From Candidatus Eisenbergiella merdavium (GTDB taxonomy: Bacteria; Bacillota; Clostridia; Lachnospirales; Lachnospiraceae), in assembly GCA_019119595.1 (NCBI GenBank), contig DWWS01000006.1:1-64000 (forward strand): a stretch of DNA of 64,000 nt. The letters are read 5' to 3'. Positions 32,618 through 41,429 of this stretch are shown here, in pieces. Numbering within the stretch: the stretch's first letter is position 1; the number at the start of each line of letters is the position of its first letter. The notes below the pieces were generated by a model. It made no database searches. It saw only the letters and a program-made list of their open reading frames with translations, and was not told where the DNA came from. Position numbers and translations under genes: made by a program.

Positions 32618-33511
32618 ATGAAGAAAAATAAAGCCATGATCGTGGGATTTGTGCTTCCCTGTACGCTGTCCCTTCTCATCATGTATCTGTATCCGGTCTT
32701 AAGAACCATTATAATGAGTTTCTTCGCCATCGACAGCGTGACGGCGGATATGAGTACATGGAGCTTTAACGGGCTGGGCAACTATATGAGGATTTTCCAC
32801 AGCGCGACGTATCTGACATCCCTTAAAAACATGCTGTGGATATGGCTGGTCGGCGGTGTTCTTACCCTGACCATCGCGCTTCTGTTCGCGGTTATCCTGA
32901 CCAGCGGGATCCGGTTCAAGAAGTTTTTCCGGGCGGCCATTTATCTGCCTAACGTGATCAGCGCCGTCGCCCTGGCCACCATGTGGATTCAGTATGTTTA
33001 TAATCAGGATTACGGCCTTCTGAACACCATGCTCGAAATGGCGGGGCTGGAGGGCGTCAGATGGCTGGGAACCGATATGAAGTTCTGGGCCATGCTCTTT
33101 GCCTTCGTGTTCGGCGCGGTTGGCTATTACATGCTCATTTTCATCAGCGGCATTGAGCGGATCCCTCAGGATCTGTATGAGGCCGCGACCATCGACGGGG
33201 CGAACAAGATCCACCAGTTTTTCAGGATCACTCTGCCCCTGTTAAAGGGAATCATTAAGACGAACCTGACCTTCTGGAGCATTAATACCATCACGTTTTT
33301 CCTCTGGTCCAAGATGTTCTCCCCGATCTCCTCGGAGGCATCCACCATCGTTCCTGTTGTTTACCTGTATGATACGGTATTCGGTTCCACGGGCAATTCA
33401 GAAAGAGACGCCGGAGCCGGTGCTGCAGTAGGCGTGGTGCTTGCGCTCTTTGTGGCGGTGATCTACCTTGTCACCAACAAGCTGCTGAAGGATGACGACC
33501 TGGAGTTCTAA
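32618..33511 (+). CDS. Sugar ABC transporter permease 1 (CUT1)
   Basis: A 297-residue inner-membrane protein with six predicted helices. The EAA loop that docks the ATPase is EAATIDGANKIHQFFRITLP (about residues 188-207). The N-terminal FVLPCTLSLLIMYLYPVLRT is typical of MalF-type permeases. GAAGAGG precedes the ATG. It works with the next permease and the preceding lipoprotein. Confidence 0.92.
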   Translation: MKKNKAMIVGFVLPCTLSLLIMYLYPVLRTIIMSFFAIDSVTADMSTWSFNGLGNYMRIFHSATYLTSLKNMLWIWLVGGVLTLTIALLFAVILTSGIRFKKFFRAAIYLPNVISAVALATMWIQYVYNQDYGLLNTMLEMAGLEGVRWLGTDMKFWAMLFAFVFGAVGYYMLIFISGIERIPQDLYEAATIDGANKIHQFFRITLPLLKGIIKTNLTFWSINTITFFLWSKMFSPISSEASTIVPVVYLYDTVFGSTGNSERDAGAGAAVGVVLALFVAVIYLVTNKLLKDDDLEF

Positions 33512-33597
33512 ACGGGCGGCGCAGCCGTATCCCGTCAGAATCCGTCGGCTTCAGACAGACTGATCCCTGCGGGATAGCCGTTGAAATGGAGGAAAAC

Positions 33598-34476
33598 ATG
33601 AGCAAAAGGAAAAAAGAAAAAATTGTCTATAAAGAAAAGATTAACTGGAAGAGAGAGCTGTCCCTGCTTCCCGGATATCTGATCGTAACGATCTGGGTGC
33701 TGTTCACCGCAGTGTTCCTGTTCTGGATCCTGGGAGCCAGCCTTTCCACATCCAGAGAGATCTTTTCCGGATCTGTATTCAAGTTTGAAAGCGGACTTCA
33801 TTTTGAGAATTATGTCAATGCCTGGAAGGCGCAGAACGTATCCGTATTCTTCGGAAACTCCCTGCTGTATGCGGTCGTTACCTGCAGCGTGGTGCTTCTG
33901 ATCTCTGCGCCGGCGTCCTATGTGCTGTCCAGGTTCGGTTTTAAGGGAGGCAAGCAGATCAGGGGCAGCCTGATCCTGGCGATGAGTGTTCCGGAGATCA
34001 TGATCGTGCTTCCGATCTTCTCCCTGACCACACAGTGGGGGATCAAGGGAAGGATCCTTCTGATCCTGCTGTACATTTTCCTGAGAGTGCCCTATACCAC
34101 AACGTACCTTTTGAATTTCTTCGCCACGTTGTCAAGAACCTATGAGGAAGCTGCGGCCATCGACGGCTGCCCGCCCGGAAAGACCTTCTGGGTGATCATG
34201 CTGCCTCTCGTTCAGCCGGCCATCATCACGGTGACGATCTTCAACTTCCTGAGCGTGTGGAACGAGTTCTTCATGGCATTGATCTTCGCCAGCTCTGCGG
34301 AAATGACCCCTGTAGGCGTTGGATTGCTTCAGATCGTCAACTCCATGAAGTACACGGGAGACTACGGCGGATTGTTCGCTGCGGTCGTCATTGTGTTCCT
34401 GCCTACGTTCCTTCTGTATATCTTCCTTTCCGAGAAGATCATTGCAGGCGTTACCGGAGGCGGCATAAAGGGTTAA
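33598..34476 (+). CDS. Sugar ABC transporter permease 2 (CUT1)
   Basis: A 292-residue MalG-type permease. The EAA loop reads EAAAIDGCPPGKTFWVIMLP (about residues 184-203). Segments such as FFATLSRTYEEAA and the C-terminal LFAAVVIVFLPTFLLYIF are typical. The ATG at 33598 has GGAGG 5 nt upstream; the ATG at 33586 overlaps that site and is less likely. It is followed 70 bp later by the phosphorylase gene. Confidence 0.92.
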   Translation: MSKRKKEKIVYKEKINWKRELSLLPGYLIVTIWVLFTAVFLFWILGASLSTSREIFSGSVFKFESGLHFENYVNAWKAQNVSVFFGNSLLYAVVTCSVVLLISAPASYVLSRFGFKGGKQIRGSLILAMSVPEIMIVLPIFSLTTQWGIKGRILLILLYIFLRVPYTTTYLLNFFATLSRTYEEAAAIDGCPPGKTFWVIMLPLVQPAIITVTIFNFLSVWNEFFMALIFASSAEMTPVGVGLLQIVNSMKYTGDYGGLFAAVVIVFLPTFLLYIFLSEKIIAGVTGGGIKG

Positions 34477-34546
34477 GCGGACTGTACCTTCAGGGGGATG
34501 GAGCTGTTATTCATATTTTGATAAGGAAAAGCAGGAGGAGATTTAC

Positions 34547-36703
34547 ATGAGTCAGAACAAAGGAAGGGTAACGATCCCTACGGATGTGGATGTCATTCAG
34601 GAGACCCTGGCGCTTGGTGAGCGCTGGGGAGCCGACGCGGTGCGAGACTGCGACGGAACGGATTTTCCGGTGGAGCTGAAGGATGCGGGCATGAAGGTGT
34701 ATTCCACCTATTACACCACCAGAAAGGATAACGAATGGGCGAAGGCCAACCCTGACGAAATTCAGCAGATGTATGTGATGACGCCCTTTTATACGGCCTC
34801 GGAGGAGACGCTGCGGGTTCCGCTGATGAAGGGACTCTATCCGGATATGCTCACGCCCAATAACCGGGACGATATTAAGAGATGGTGGGAGGTGATCGAC
34901 CGTTCCACCGGAGAAGTGGTTCCTGTCTCTGACTGGGATTATGAGGAAGCTTCGGGTGAAGTGGTGTTAAAGAGCGTTCCCTTCCATGATTATACGGTGA
35001 GCTTCCTCGCCTATATCATGTGGGATCCGGTACATATGTACAATGCGGTGGTGAACGACTGGAAGGATGTGGAGCATCAGATCACCTTCGACGTGCGCCA
35101 GCCCAAGACCCACGCATACACCATGAAGCGCCTTCGCAGATTCATCGAGGAGCATCCTTACGTGAACGTGCTGCGCTTCACCACCTTCTTCCATCAGTTC
35201 ACGCTGATGTTCGACGAGCTTGCCAGAGAAAAATACGTGGAATGGTACGGCTATTCCGCGTCCGTAAGCCCCTATATCCTGGAGCAGTTTGAGAAGGAGG
35301 TCGGTTATCCGTTCCGCGCGGAATACATCATCGATCAGGGCTACTACAACAACCAGTACCGGATCCCTTCAAAGGAATTCAAGGACTTCCAGGCCTTCCA
35401 GAGAAGAGAAGTGGCGAAGATCGCAAAGGAAATGGTGGATATCTGCCATGAGTGCGGCAAGGAAGCCATGATGTTCCTGGGCGATCACTGGATCGGCACG
35501 GAGCCTTTCATGGATGAATTCAAGACCATCGGCCTGGATGCCGTGGTGGGCAGCGTTGGAAACGGCGCGACCCTGCGTCTGATCAGCGATATCGAGGGAG
35601 TGGAATACACGGAAGGACGTCTTCTGCCCTATTTCTTCCCGGATACCTTCCATGAGGGCGGAGATCCCGTGAAGGAAGCGAAGGTCAACTGGGTAACGGC
35701 GAGAAGAGCCATCCTGAGAAAGCCCGTGGACCGCATCGGCTACGGCGGATACCTGAAGCTGGCCGTGCAGTTCCCGGAATTCGTGGACTACGTGGAAAGC
35801 GTCTGCGCGGAGTTCCGCGAGCTGTATGAAAATGTGAAGGGAACCACCCCTTACTGCGTAAAGCGCGTTGCGGTGCTTAACTGCTGGGGAAAGATGAGAG
35901 CCTGGGGAAACCACATGGTGCATCATGCTCTGTACTATAAACAGAATTACTCCTACTTCGGCGTGATCGAAGCCCTGTCCGGAGCGCCCTTCGATGTGAA
36001 ATTCATCAGCTTTGAGGATATCGCGGAGAATCCCGCCATCCTGAAGGACATCGATGTGATCATCAACGTGGGCGACGCGGATACGGCCCAGACCGGCGGC
36101 GAGTGGTGGTGCAACCCCGTCGTTTCCTCCGCCATCAAGGAATTCGTCTATAACGGCGGCGGAATCATCGGCGTGGGAGAGCCCAGCGGACATCAGGCCA
36201 ACGGCCATTTCATCCAGCTCGCCAACGTATTCGGCGTGGAGGAGGAAAAGGACTTCACCATCGGCTATGATAAATATAACTGGGAGAATCACAGCCATTT
36301 CATCACGGAGGATGTGAAGGATAAGATCGACTTCGGCGAGACCCGCAAGTATATGTACGCGCTGGAGGGAACCCAGGTGCTTGTGAGCGAGGACCAGGAG
36401 CTGCGCCTTTCCGTCAATGAATTCGGCAAAGGCCGCGCCGTTTACATGATCGGCCTTCCCTACAGCTTCGAGAACAGCAGGCTTCTCTACCGTGCGATCC
36501 TCTGGAGCTCCGGAGACGAGGCAAACATCAACAAGTGGTTCTCCACCAACTACAACGTGGAGGTGCACGCCTACATCAAGAACGGCAAATACTGCGTGGT
36601 GAACAACACCTACGAGCCGCAGCACACCACCGTTTACAGAGGCGACGGAAGCAGCTTTGAGCTGGATCTGGAGGCCAATCAGATCCTGTGGTATGAGATC
36701 TGA
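34547..36703 (+). CDS. lnpA: GH112 1,3-beta-galactosyl-N-acetylhexosamine phosphorylase
   Basis: A 718-residue cytoplasmic phosphorolytic enzyme. It splits galacto-N-biose (Gal-beta1,3-GalNAc) and lacto-N-biose (Gal-beta1,3-GlcNAc) with phosphate to alpha-galactose-1-phosphate and the free N-acetylhexosamine. The sequence matches the bifidobacterial enzyme along its length: ELGERWGADAVRDCDGT-like start (LGERWGADAVRDCDGT), VSFLAYIMWDPVHMYN, RFTTFFHQFTLMFDE, EAMMFLGDHWIGTEPF, YTEGRLLPYFFPDTF, NCWGKMRAWG, GGGIIGVGEPS and FGKGRAVYMIGLPYS. AGGAGGAG precedes the ATG. The released hexosamine would go to NahK at 19.2 kb. Whether it prefers the mucin or milk disaccharide cannot be decided by eye. Confidence 0.95.
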   Translation: MSQNKGRVTIPTDVDVIQETLALGERWGADAVRDCDGTDFPVELKDAGMKVYSTYYTTRKDNEWAKANPDEIQQMYVMTPFYTASEETLRVPLMKGLYPDMLTPNNRDDIKRWWEVIDRSTGEVVPVSDWDYEEASGEVVLKSVPFHDYTVSFLAYIMWDPVHMYNAVVNDWKDVEHQITFDVRQPKTHAYTMKRLRRFIEEHPYVNVLRFTTFFHQFTLMFDELAREKYVEWYGYSASVSPYILEQFEKEVGYPFRAEYIIDQGYYNNQYRIPSKEFKDFQAFQRREVAKIAKEMVDICHECGKEAMMFLGDHWIGTEPFMDEFKTIGLDAVVGSVGNGATLRLISDIEGVEYTEGRLLPYFFPDTFHEGGDPVKEAKVNWVTARRAILRKPVDRIGYGGYLKLAVQFPEFVDYVESVCAEFRELYENVKGTTPYCVKRVAVLNCWGKMRAWGNHMVHHALYYKQNYSYFGVIEALSGAPFDVKFISFEDIAENPAILKDIDVIINVGDADTAQTGGEWWCNPVVSSAIKEFVYNGGGIIGVGEPSGHQANGHFIQLANVFGVEEEKDFTIGYDKYNWENHSHFITEDVKDKIDFGETRKYMYALEGTQVLVSEDQELRLSVNEFGKGRAVYMIGLPYSFENSRLLYRAILWSSGDEANINKWFSTNYNVEVHAYIKNGKYCVVNNTYEPQHTTVYRGDGSSFELDLEANQILWYEI

Positions 36704-36751
36704 ACAGAGCCGGTGGTAAACGGAAGAAAAAGCAGGCGTATTAAATAAAAG

Positions 36752-36816
36752 ACAGGCCGTTCCGCAAAGGAGGATCTGCAATTTCTGGCAGAACCTTTCG
36801 GACGGCCTGTTTTTTC
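36752..36816 (+). terminator. Long branched Rho-independent terminator after lnpA
   Basis: ACAGGCCGT-t-CCG on the left pairs with CGG-a-CGGCCTGT on the right (36752-36764 with 36799-36810). AAAGG/CCTTT and TCTGC/GCAGA pair inside, and T residues follow. It separates lnpA from the GH35 gene. Confidence 0.85.
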
Positions 36817-36895
36817 TGTGTAAAAATAAAGGCCTTTTTGTTTCGCGGCCTGCAGAAGACCGTCGCCTGATACAAACGTGAAGGAAAGGAAAGTC

Positions 36896-38644
36896 ATGCT
36901 TACTTACAGAGGAAATCATTTTTATCTTGACGGCAGAAAATTCAGAATTCTGTCAGGAGCGATCCACTATTTCAGAATGCCGAGGGGAAAATGGAGGGAT
37001 ATCATACATAAGGCGAGGCTGATGGGGCTGAACACGGTGGAAACCTATATTCCGTGGAACGTTCATGAACCGGAGCGCGGAAAATTCTGCTTCGAGGGAA
37101 TGTACGACGTGGAAGCCTTTCTTGATGAAATCAATGCGGAGGGGATGTATGCGATCGTAAGGCCGTCTCCCTATATCTGCGCGGAGTGGGACTTCGGAGG
37201 TCTTCCCGCGTGGCTGCTGAAGGAAGAGGGTATCCGGTTAAGATGTATGGACGAAAAATATATCAGTGCCGTATCCGCATGGTATGACAGGCTGATCCCG
37301 CTGCTTGCCGGACATACGATAGAAAATGGCGGGAATATCATAGCGGTTCAGATTGAGAATGAATATGGCAGTTATGGAAACGACCATGATTATTTGAGAT
37401 GGCTGAAGGATAAAATGACCTCCCTCGGGCTGGAGAAAACATTCTTTTTCACGGCGGACGGGCCGGGAGACTTCATGCTGCAGGGAGGAACGCTTCCGGA
37501 TGTGTTTCGGGCAGTGAATTTCGGAAGCAACGCACAGCAGTCGTATCAGATTCTGAAAAAATACCAGCCTGACGCTCCTTTTTTCTGCGCGGAATTCTGG
37601 GACGGCTGGTTTAATCATTGGGGCGGACCGGATACGAGCAGAGAACGAAGCGGTGAGGACTGTGTGCGCCAGATGGAAGAGATCCTGAAAATGGACGGTT
37701 CTCTGAATCTGTATATGTTTTATGGGGGAAATAATTACGGCTTTATGTCCGGAGCCAACATGGACATTTCCGATAAAAAATATCTGCCAGATACAGGCAG
37801 CTATGATTATGGCGCGCCGCTGGATGAATGCGGAAATATTACGGAAAAATATCTTCTGATGCGGGAATGCATTTCCCGATACGCTCCGGTTCCGGAGGAA
37901 GAGCTTCCCGCGAATACGCCGCTGAGAAGCTATGGAAAATATCCGGCGGAGGGAAGCGTAAGCCTGTTTGATTCGCTGGAACGGATCGGAAGAAAATATA
38001 TTTCAAAGATACCGCACTGTATGGAATATTTTGACCAGAGCTATGGCTATATTCTGTATCGTACGAAGATACAGGGGCCACGAAATGAAATGCCGCTCAC
38101 CCTGTATGAGGTACGGGACAGAGCCCTGGTATTTGCAGACCGGAAACAGATAGGGACGGTTGACCGGAATCATGAGCAGAATATCTCACTTGCGGTTGAA
38201 AAAAATGAAGTCGAGCTTGACGTATTGGCAGAAAACCTGGGAAGGATCAATTACGGTCCCTTTATGAAAGACAGGAAAGGGATCACAGAGGGAATCCTTC
38301 ACGGCCGGCAGTTTCAGTTTGAATATGAGATCTACTGCCTTCCGATGGATGATCTGGAAAACCTGCGGTTTCAGGAACCCGTGGAATATGAGGAGCCGGC
38401 CTTTTACAGATTTTGTGTGGAAATAGATGAATGTGAGGATACCTGGATGAATATGTCCGGATGGACGAAGGGGATGGTGTCGGTAAACGGGATGCTGCTT
38501 GGAAGATATTGGAACATCGGCCCTCAAAAAGGGATCTGTCTGCCGAAGGAGTTCTTGAGAGAGGGGGAGAATGAGATCATCATTTTTGAGGAAGAAAAGG
38601 CGGGAAAATATCTTGTACTGGAAGAAAAAGCGGAGGAGGAATGA
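36896..38644 (+). CDS. GH35 beta-galactosidase
   Basis: A 582-residue family-35 glycoside hydrolase of the size of the small bacterial enzymes. The catalytic TIM barrel starts at once (HFYLDGRKFRILSGAIHYFR, NTVETYIPWNVHEP). The acid/base Glu is in IENEYGSYG (E156) and the nucleophile is in FCAEFWDGWF (E233). A C-terminal beta-rich region follows. There is no signal peptide, so it acts inside the cell on imported galactosides, plausibly beta1,3- or beta1,4-linked galactose from host glycans. AAAGGAAAG precedes the ATG at 36896; a GTG at 36878 is an alternative. It has no clear promoter of its own, so read-through from the lnpA operon is possible. Confidence 0.92.
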   Translation: MLTYRGNHFYLDGRKFRILSGAIHYFRMPRGKWRDIIHKARLMGLNTVETYIPWNVHEPERGKFCFEGMYDVEAFLDEINAEGMYAIVRPSPYICAEWDFGGLPAWLLKEEGIRLRCMDEKYISAVSAWYDRLIPLLAGHTIENGGNIIAVQIENEYGSYGNDHDYLRWLKDKMTSLGLEKTFFFTADGPGDFMLQGGTLPDVFRAVNFGSNAQQSYQILKKYQPDAPFFCAEFWDGWFNHWGGPDTSRERSGEDCVRQMEEILKMDGSLNLYMFYGGNNYGFMSGANMDISDKKYLPDTGSYDYGAPLDECGNITEKYLLMRECISRYAPVPEEELPANTPLRSYGKYPAEGSVSLFDSLERIGRKYISKIPHCMEYFDQSYGYILYRTKIQGPRNEMPLTLYEVRDRALVFADRKQIGTVDRNHEQNISLAVEKNEVELDVLAENLGRINYGPFMKDRKGITEGILHGRQFQFEYEIYCLPMDDLENLRFQEPVEYEEPAFYRFCVEIDECEDTWMNMSGWTKGMVSVNGMLLGRYWNIGPQKGICLPKEFLREGENEIIIFEEEKAGKYLVLEEKAEEE

Positions 38645-38727
38645 TGTATGAGCGCAGAAGCGCAAGGAAGCGCGCATTGAGGCCGCTAAACGGGCCTCTA
38701 AACGCGCAATGAGGCAGATAAATTCTC

Positions 38728-38756
38728 TTGACGCTCCGGCGGAAATCGGATATAAT
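38728..38756 (+). promoter_or_regulatory. Strong sigma-A promoter upstream of leader ORF and CNNM gene
   Basis: TTGACG (38728-38733), exactly 17 bp, and a perfect TATAAT (38751-38756). This is among the best promoters in the window. Confidence 0.85.
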
Positions 38757-38788
38757 CTCTGCTGAAACTAACCAGGAGGCAGGAAAAA

Positions 38789-38845
38789 ATGAGCGACGCC
38801 GATGACGGCGCTGACCGCATATACTGTTTTGATATTACAGGATGA
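38789..38845 (+). CDS. Asp-rich 18-residue leader peptide, candidate regulatory uORF
   Basis: An ATG at 38789 follows AGGAGG (38774-38779) at ideal 9-nt spacing and opens MSDADDGADRIYCFDITG, stopping at TGA 38843-38845. Four of residues 3-9 are Asp. The stop lies 4 nt before a 12-bp hairpin. Position between a strong promoter and a magnesium-type transporter gene suggests a leader peptide that couples its own translation to the downstream gene. Acidic N-terminal nascent chains are known to destabilise ribosomes at low magnesium in enteric Mg leaders; applying that here is inference. It could instead be a small protein in its own right. Confidence 0.55.
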   Translation: MSDADDGADRIYCFDITG

Positions 38846-38849
38846 AAAG

Positions 38850-38890
38850 CAGACATGGCCCGTTTGAAAAAAGGGGTTATGTCTGTTTGT
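38850..38890 (+). terminator. Terminator-like attenuator hairpin before the CNNM gene
   Basis: CAGACATGGCCC (38850-38861) pairs with GGGTTATGTCTG (38874-38885) over 12 bp including two G-U pairs; loop 12 nt. TTTGTCGTT follows, so intrinsic termination would be partial. Confidence 0.6.
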
Positions 38891-38941
38891 CGTTGGTGCG
38901 TAAAAACTGCCGCAGGATTCAGGAAAGGGTAAAACAAAAAA

Positions 38942-40189
38942 ATGGAAAGTGACAGTATCTCGTTGATCATTATTGTTCTGTGCATCATCATGTCGGCTTA
39001 TTTTTCGGCGACGGAGACGGCGTTTTCGACCATCAACCGTGTCCGTGTCAAGAATCTGGCGGATAAGGGAAACAGCCGGGCGGCGCTGGTCCTGAGACTG
39101 GCGGAGGATTACGACAGCCTGCTGTCCACGATCCTGGTGGGAAACAATATCGTAAATATCGCAACCGCGTCTCTTGCCACGCTGATCTTTACCGGACTGC
39201 TCGGTGAGGAGGCCGGAGCGGGCGCTTCCACGGCGGTGACGACGGTGGTGGTGCTTATTTTCGGCGAGATATCTCCTAAGAGTATTGCAAAGGAATCACC
39301 GGAAAAATTTGCCATGTTCTCCGCACCGGTTCTCAACGTGCTGGTGAAGGTGCTCACCCCGGTCAACAGAATATTTGCCGGGTGGAAAAAGCTTTTGTCC
39401 GGCATTTTCAAGAGCAGTGAGGAAACGGGGATCACGGAGGATGAGCTTCTGACCATCGTGGAGGAAGCGCAGCAGGGGGGCGGAATCGATGAGCAGGAGG
39501 GAAGCCTGATCAGAAACGCGATCGCCTTCAACGATCTGGAAGCCGCCGATATCCTTACGCCCAGGGTTGACGTGAAGGGAATACGCATGGACGCAGACCC
39601 GGAGGAGGTCGCAGGGATGTTTGAAAGCACGGGCTATTCCAGACTTCCGGTTTATGAAAAGAGCATTGACAATATCAAGGGAATCATCTACGAGAAGGAT
39701 TTTTACAGTCGCGTCTACAGAAAGGGCGGCGCGCTTGCGGATATCATCCGTCCTGCCCTTTATATCACAAAGACGAGGAAGATAAACGGGCTGATGAAGG
39801 AGCTGCAGGCGGGAAAGATACATATGGCTGTCATTGTGGATGAATTCGGAGTGACCAGCGGTATCGTGACGCTGGAGGACATCCTGGAGGAGCTGGTCGG
39901 AGAGATCTGGGATGAGCACGACAGAGTAGAGATAGAGGTTCAGAAGGTGGGACGGGACGAATATCTGGTTTCCGGAAAGGCGGATGTGGAAAAGGTCTTT
40001 GAAACCTTCGGCATCGACCGGACGTTTGAGGTCCTCACGGTCGGCGGCTGGGTGATGGATGTGCTTGGCAGGGTTCCGGAGGAGGGGGAGCATTTCTCCG
40101 AAGCGGGAATGGACGTAACCGTTGAAAAAATGGATGGAAGAAGGATCGAAAAGGTGCGCATCCGCAGAGATCAGCTTCTGCGGGAGTAG
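38942..40189 (+). CDS. CNNM/CorC-family divalent-cation transporter (hemolysin family)
   Basis: A 415-residue membrane protein. The N-terminal DUF21 (CNNM) domain (about residues 1-180) has three to four helices and starts ISLIIIVLCIIMSAYFSATETAF. A CBS-domain pair follows (about 200-325: LTPRVDVKGIRMDADPEEV, VIVDEFGVTSGIVTLEDILE). The C-terminal CorC_HlyC domain runs from about 335 to 410. CNNM proteins move magnesium, in characterised Firmicutes outwards. The start has GGAAAGGG about 12 nt upstream. Its long leader with a uORF and hairpin suggests translation-linked control. The 3' end overlaps the convergent AraC gene by 19 bp. Confidence 0.9.
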   Translation: MESDSISLIIIVLCIIMSAYFSATETAFSTINRVRVKNLADKGNSRAALVLRLAEDYDSLLSTILVGNNIVNIATASLATLIFTGLLGEEAGAGASTAVTTVVVLIFGEISPKSIAKESPEKFAMFSAPVLNVLVKVLTPVNRIFAGWKKLLSGIFKSSEETGITEDELLTIVEEAQQGGGIDEQEGSLIRNAIAFNDLEAADILTPRVDVKGIRMDADPEEVAGMFESTGYSRLPVYEKSIDNIKGIIYEKDFYSRVYRKGGALADIIRPALYITKTRKINGLMKELQAGKIHMAVIVDEFGVTSGIVTLEDILEELVGEIWDEHDRVEIEVQKVGRDEYLVSGKADVEKVFETFGIDRTFEVLTVGGWVMDVLGRVPEEGEHFSEAGMDVTVEKMDGRRIEKVRIRRDQLLRE

Positions 40190-41028
40190 ACTCCGGGGGT
40201 GACGCCCATATATTTACGGAAGGTTTTCACAAAATAGCTGCTGTCGTTGAAGCCGCACCGATAGGCTGCCTCGGTCACCGGAAGGTCGGTGGAGCCAAGC
40301 AGGCAGCAGGCCCGCTCGATCCTGTAATAGTTCAGGTAATCCATGGGCGTGCGGTGCACGGCGGCGCGGAAAAAACGGCAGAAATATTTGGGGCTCATCC
40401 CGGCGAGGCGGGAAAGATCCGCCAGGGTGATGGGAGAGGCGTAATTGGCATCGATATATTCAAGAACCGGCTTGAGAGCGTCCATCTTCCGGCGCAGGTT
40501 TTCCTCTCCTTCGGGAAGCTGGGAATACTGCTCCGCCTCAAAAAGGCGGCCGAAAAACTCATACAGCGCGCCCAGGGTCAGCATCTCGCTTCCGGCGTGG
40601 GGGAAGCGCAGGGCGGAAAAAAGCCTGTTCCCCGCCTCCTGCAGGGGAGCGCTTTCGGGCGCGTCCGCCTGAAAATAATTATACAGCCGGATCTGCTTTC
40701 TGGTGATCAGCCGGATATAGCGCTTGCAGGCGTCGGTATGGGACAGAAGGTTCAGATCAAAGACCGCGCACTCATAAACGCAGTGCTCCGGCGTGCCGCC
40801 GTGGATGACGCCCTCCTCGATCAGGATGAGGTCGCCCGCCCTCGCGGTGAGAAAAACAGAATCCAGAGAAATGCAGATGGAGCCTTCCAGAATACGGATG
40901 AGCTCCATTTCCTTATGCCAGTGGAAGGGCATGTTGTAGCGGGGATGCCGTTCGTCCACATGGTAAAAGGCGATGGGAAAATCCGGCGTGCCGTGGTTGA
41001 TCTTTTCGTTGTAGTCCAGGTAATGCAT
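40171..41028 (-). CDS. AraC-family regulator, likely of the fucose genes
   Basis: A 285-residue AraC-type activator. Cupin part: NMPFHWHKEMELIRILEGS and GDLILIEEGVIHGG. C-terminal HTH pair: ITLADLSRLAGMSPKYFCRFF and LPVTEAAYRCGFNDSSYFVKTF, ending MGVTPGVYS. AAAGGAG lies 8 nt upstream of the ATG. It is divergent from fucI across 401 bp that contain a long inverted repeat, so control of fucI-fucK is the natural guess. Fucose or a fucosylated signal as ligand is inference. Confidence 0.9.
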   Translation of the reverse strand: MHYLDYNEKINHGTPDFPIAFYHVDERHPRYNMPFHWHKEMELIRILEGSICISLDSVFLTARAGDLILIEEGVIHGGTPEHCVYECAVFDLNLLSHTDACKRYIRLITRKQIRLYNYFQADAPESAPLQEAGNRLFSALRFPHAGSEMLTLGALYEFFGRLFEAEQYSQLPEGEENLRRKMDALKPVLEYIDANYASPITLADLSRLAGMSPKYFCRFFRAAVHRTPMDYLNYYRIERACCLLGSTDLPVTEAAYRCGFNDSSYFVKTFRKYMGVTPGVYSRRS

Positions 41029-41072
41029 GTGAGAGGCTCCTTTCTTCTGGGGGTACAGAGGCCGGAAGTCCG

Positions 41073-41211
41073 CCGGGCAGGCTCAGGGCCTGCGGCCCTT
41101 CGCTTCGCGGCTGTCGCCGTATATCCCCAAACTCCCAACCACGATGAAAAGCAGACGAAAAAAGGCATTTCGTCTGTTTTTCATCGCGGCCGGGAGCTTG
41201 GGGCTGCCCGG
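41073..41211. other. Large multi-arm inverted-repeat structure between araC-type gene and fucI
   Basis: An outer stem CCGGGCAG (41073-41080) with CTGCCCGG (41204-41211) encloses AGGGCC TGC GGCCCT and a long imperfect hairpin. That hairpin pairs CCCCAA-x-CTCCC, CGATGAAAA and CAGACGAAA on the left (41125-41160) with their complements on the right (41168-41203). It could be a structured 5' leader of the AraC gene on the minus strand, an insertion of a small non-autonomous element, or a bidirectional terminator. No second copy was noticed in the window. Confidence 0.6.
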
Positions 41212-41277
41212 CTCGTAGAGGTGAATATCTTTATATTTTTTGCCATTATAACACAGGAAAAGAGGGGGTGGCAATGT

Positions 41278-41346
41278 TATACTGGGATTAGAACGGAGAA
41301 AGACCGGGAGGGTTACAGGTCGCTGGCTTGCCGGTGAAATGTAACC
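41278..41346 (+). promoter_or_regulatory. Probable fucI promoter -10 and leader hairpin
   Basis: TATACT at 41278-41283 has no good -35, consistent with activator control. In the leader GGTTACA (41311-41317) pairs with TGTAACC (41340-41346). Confidence 0.45.
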
Positions 41347-41429
41347 GGGAGTCTGCTGCCGGGCGGCGGTCTGCGGAGAAACGGCAGTGTGGTATCTGAT
41401 TTTTGGAAAAAATAAGGAGGTTACGAGGT

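Noticed and set aside
38789-38845. Leader peptide for amino-acid attenuation
   Set aside because: There is no run of codons for a single biosynthetic amino acid, and the downstream gene is a cation transporter; the acidic-leader idea fits better.
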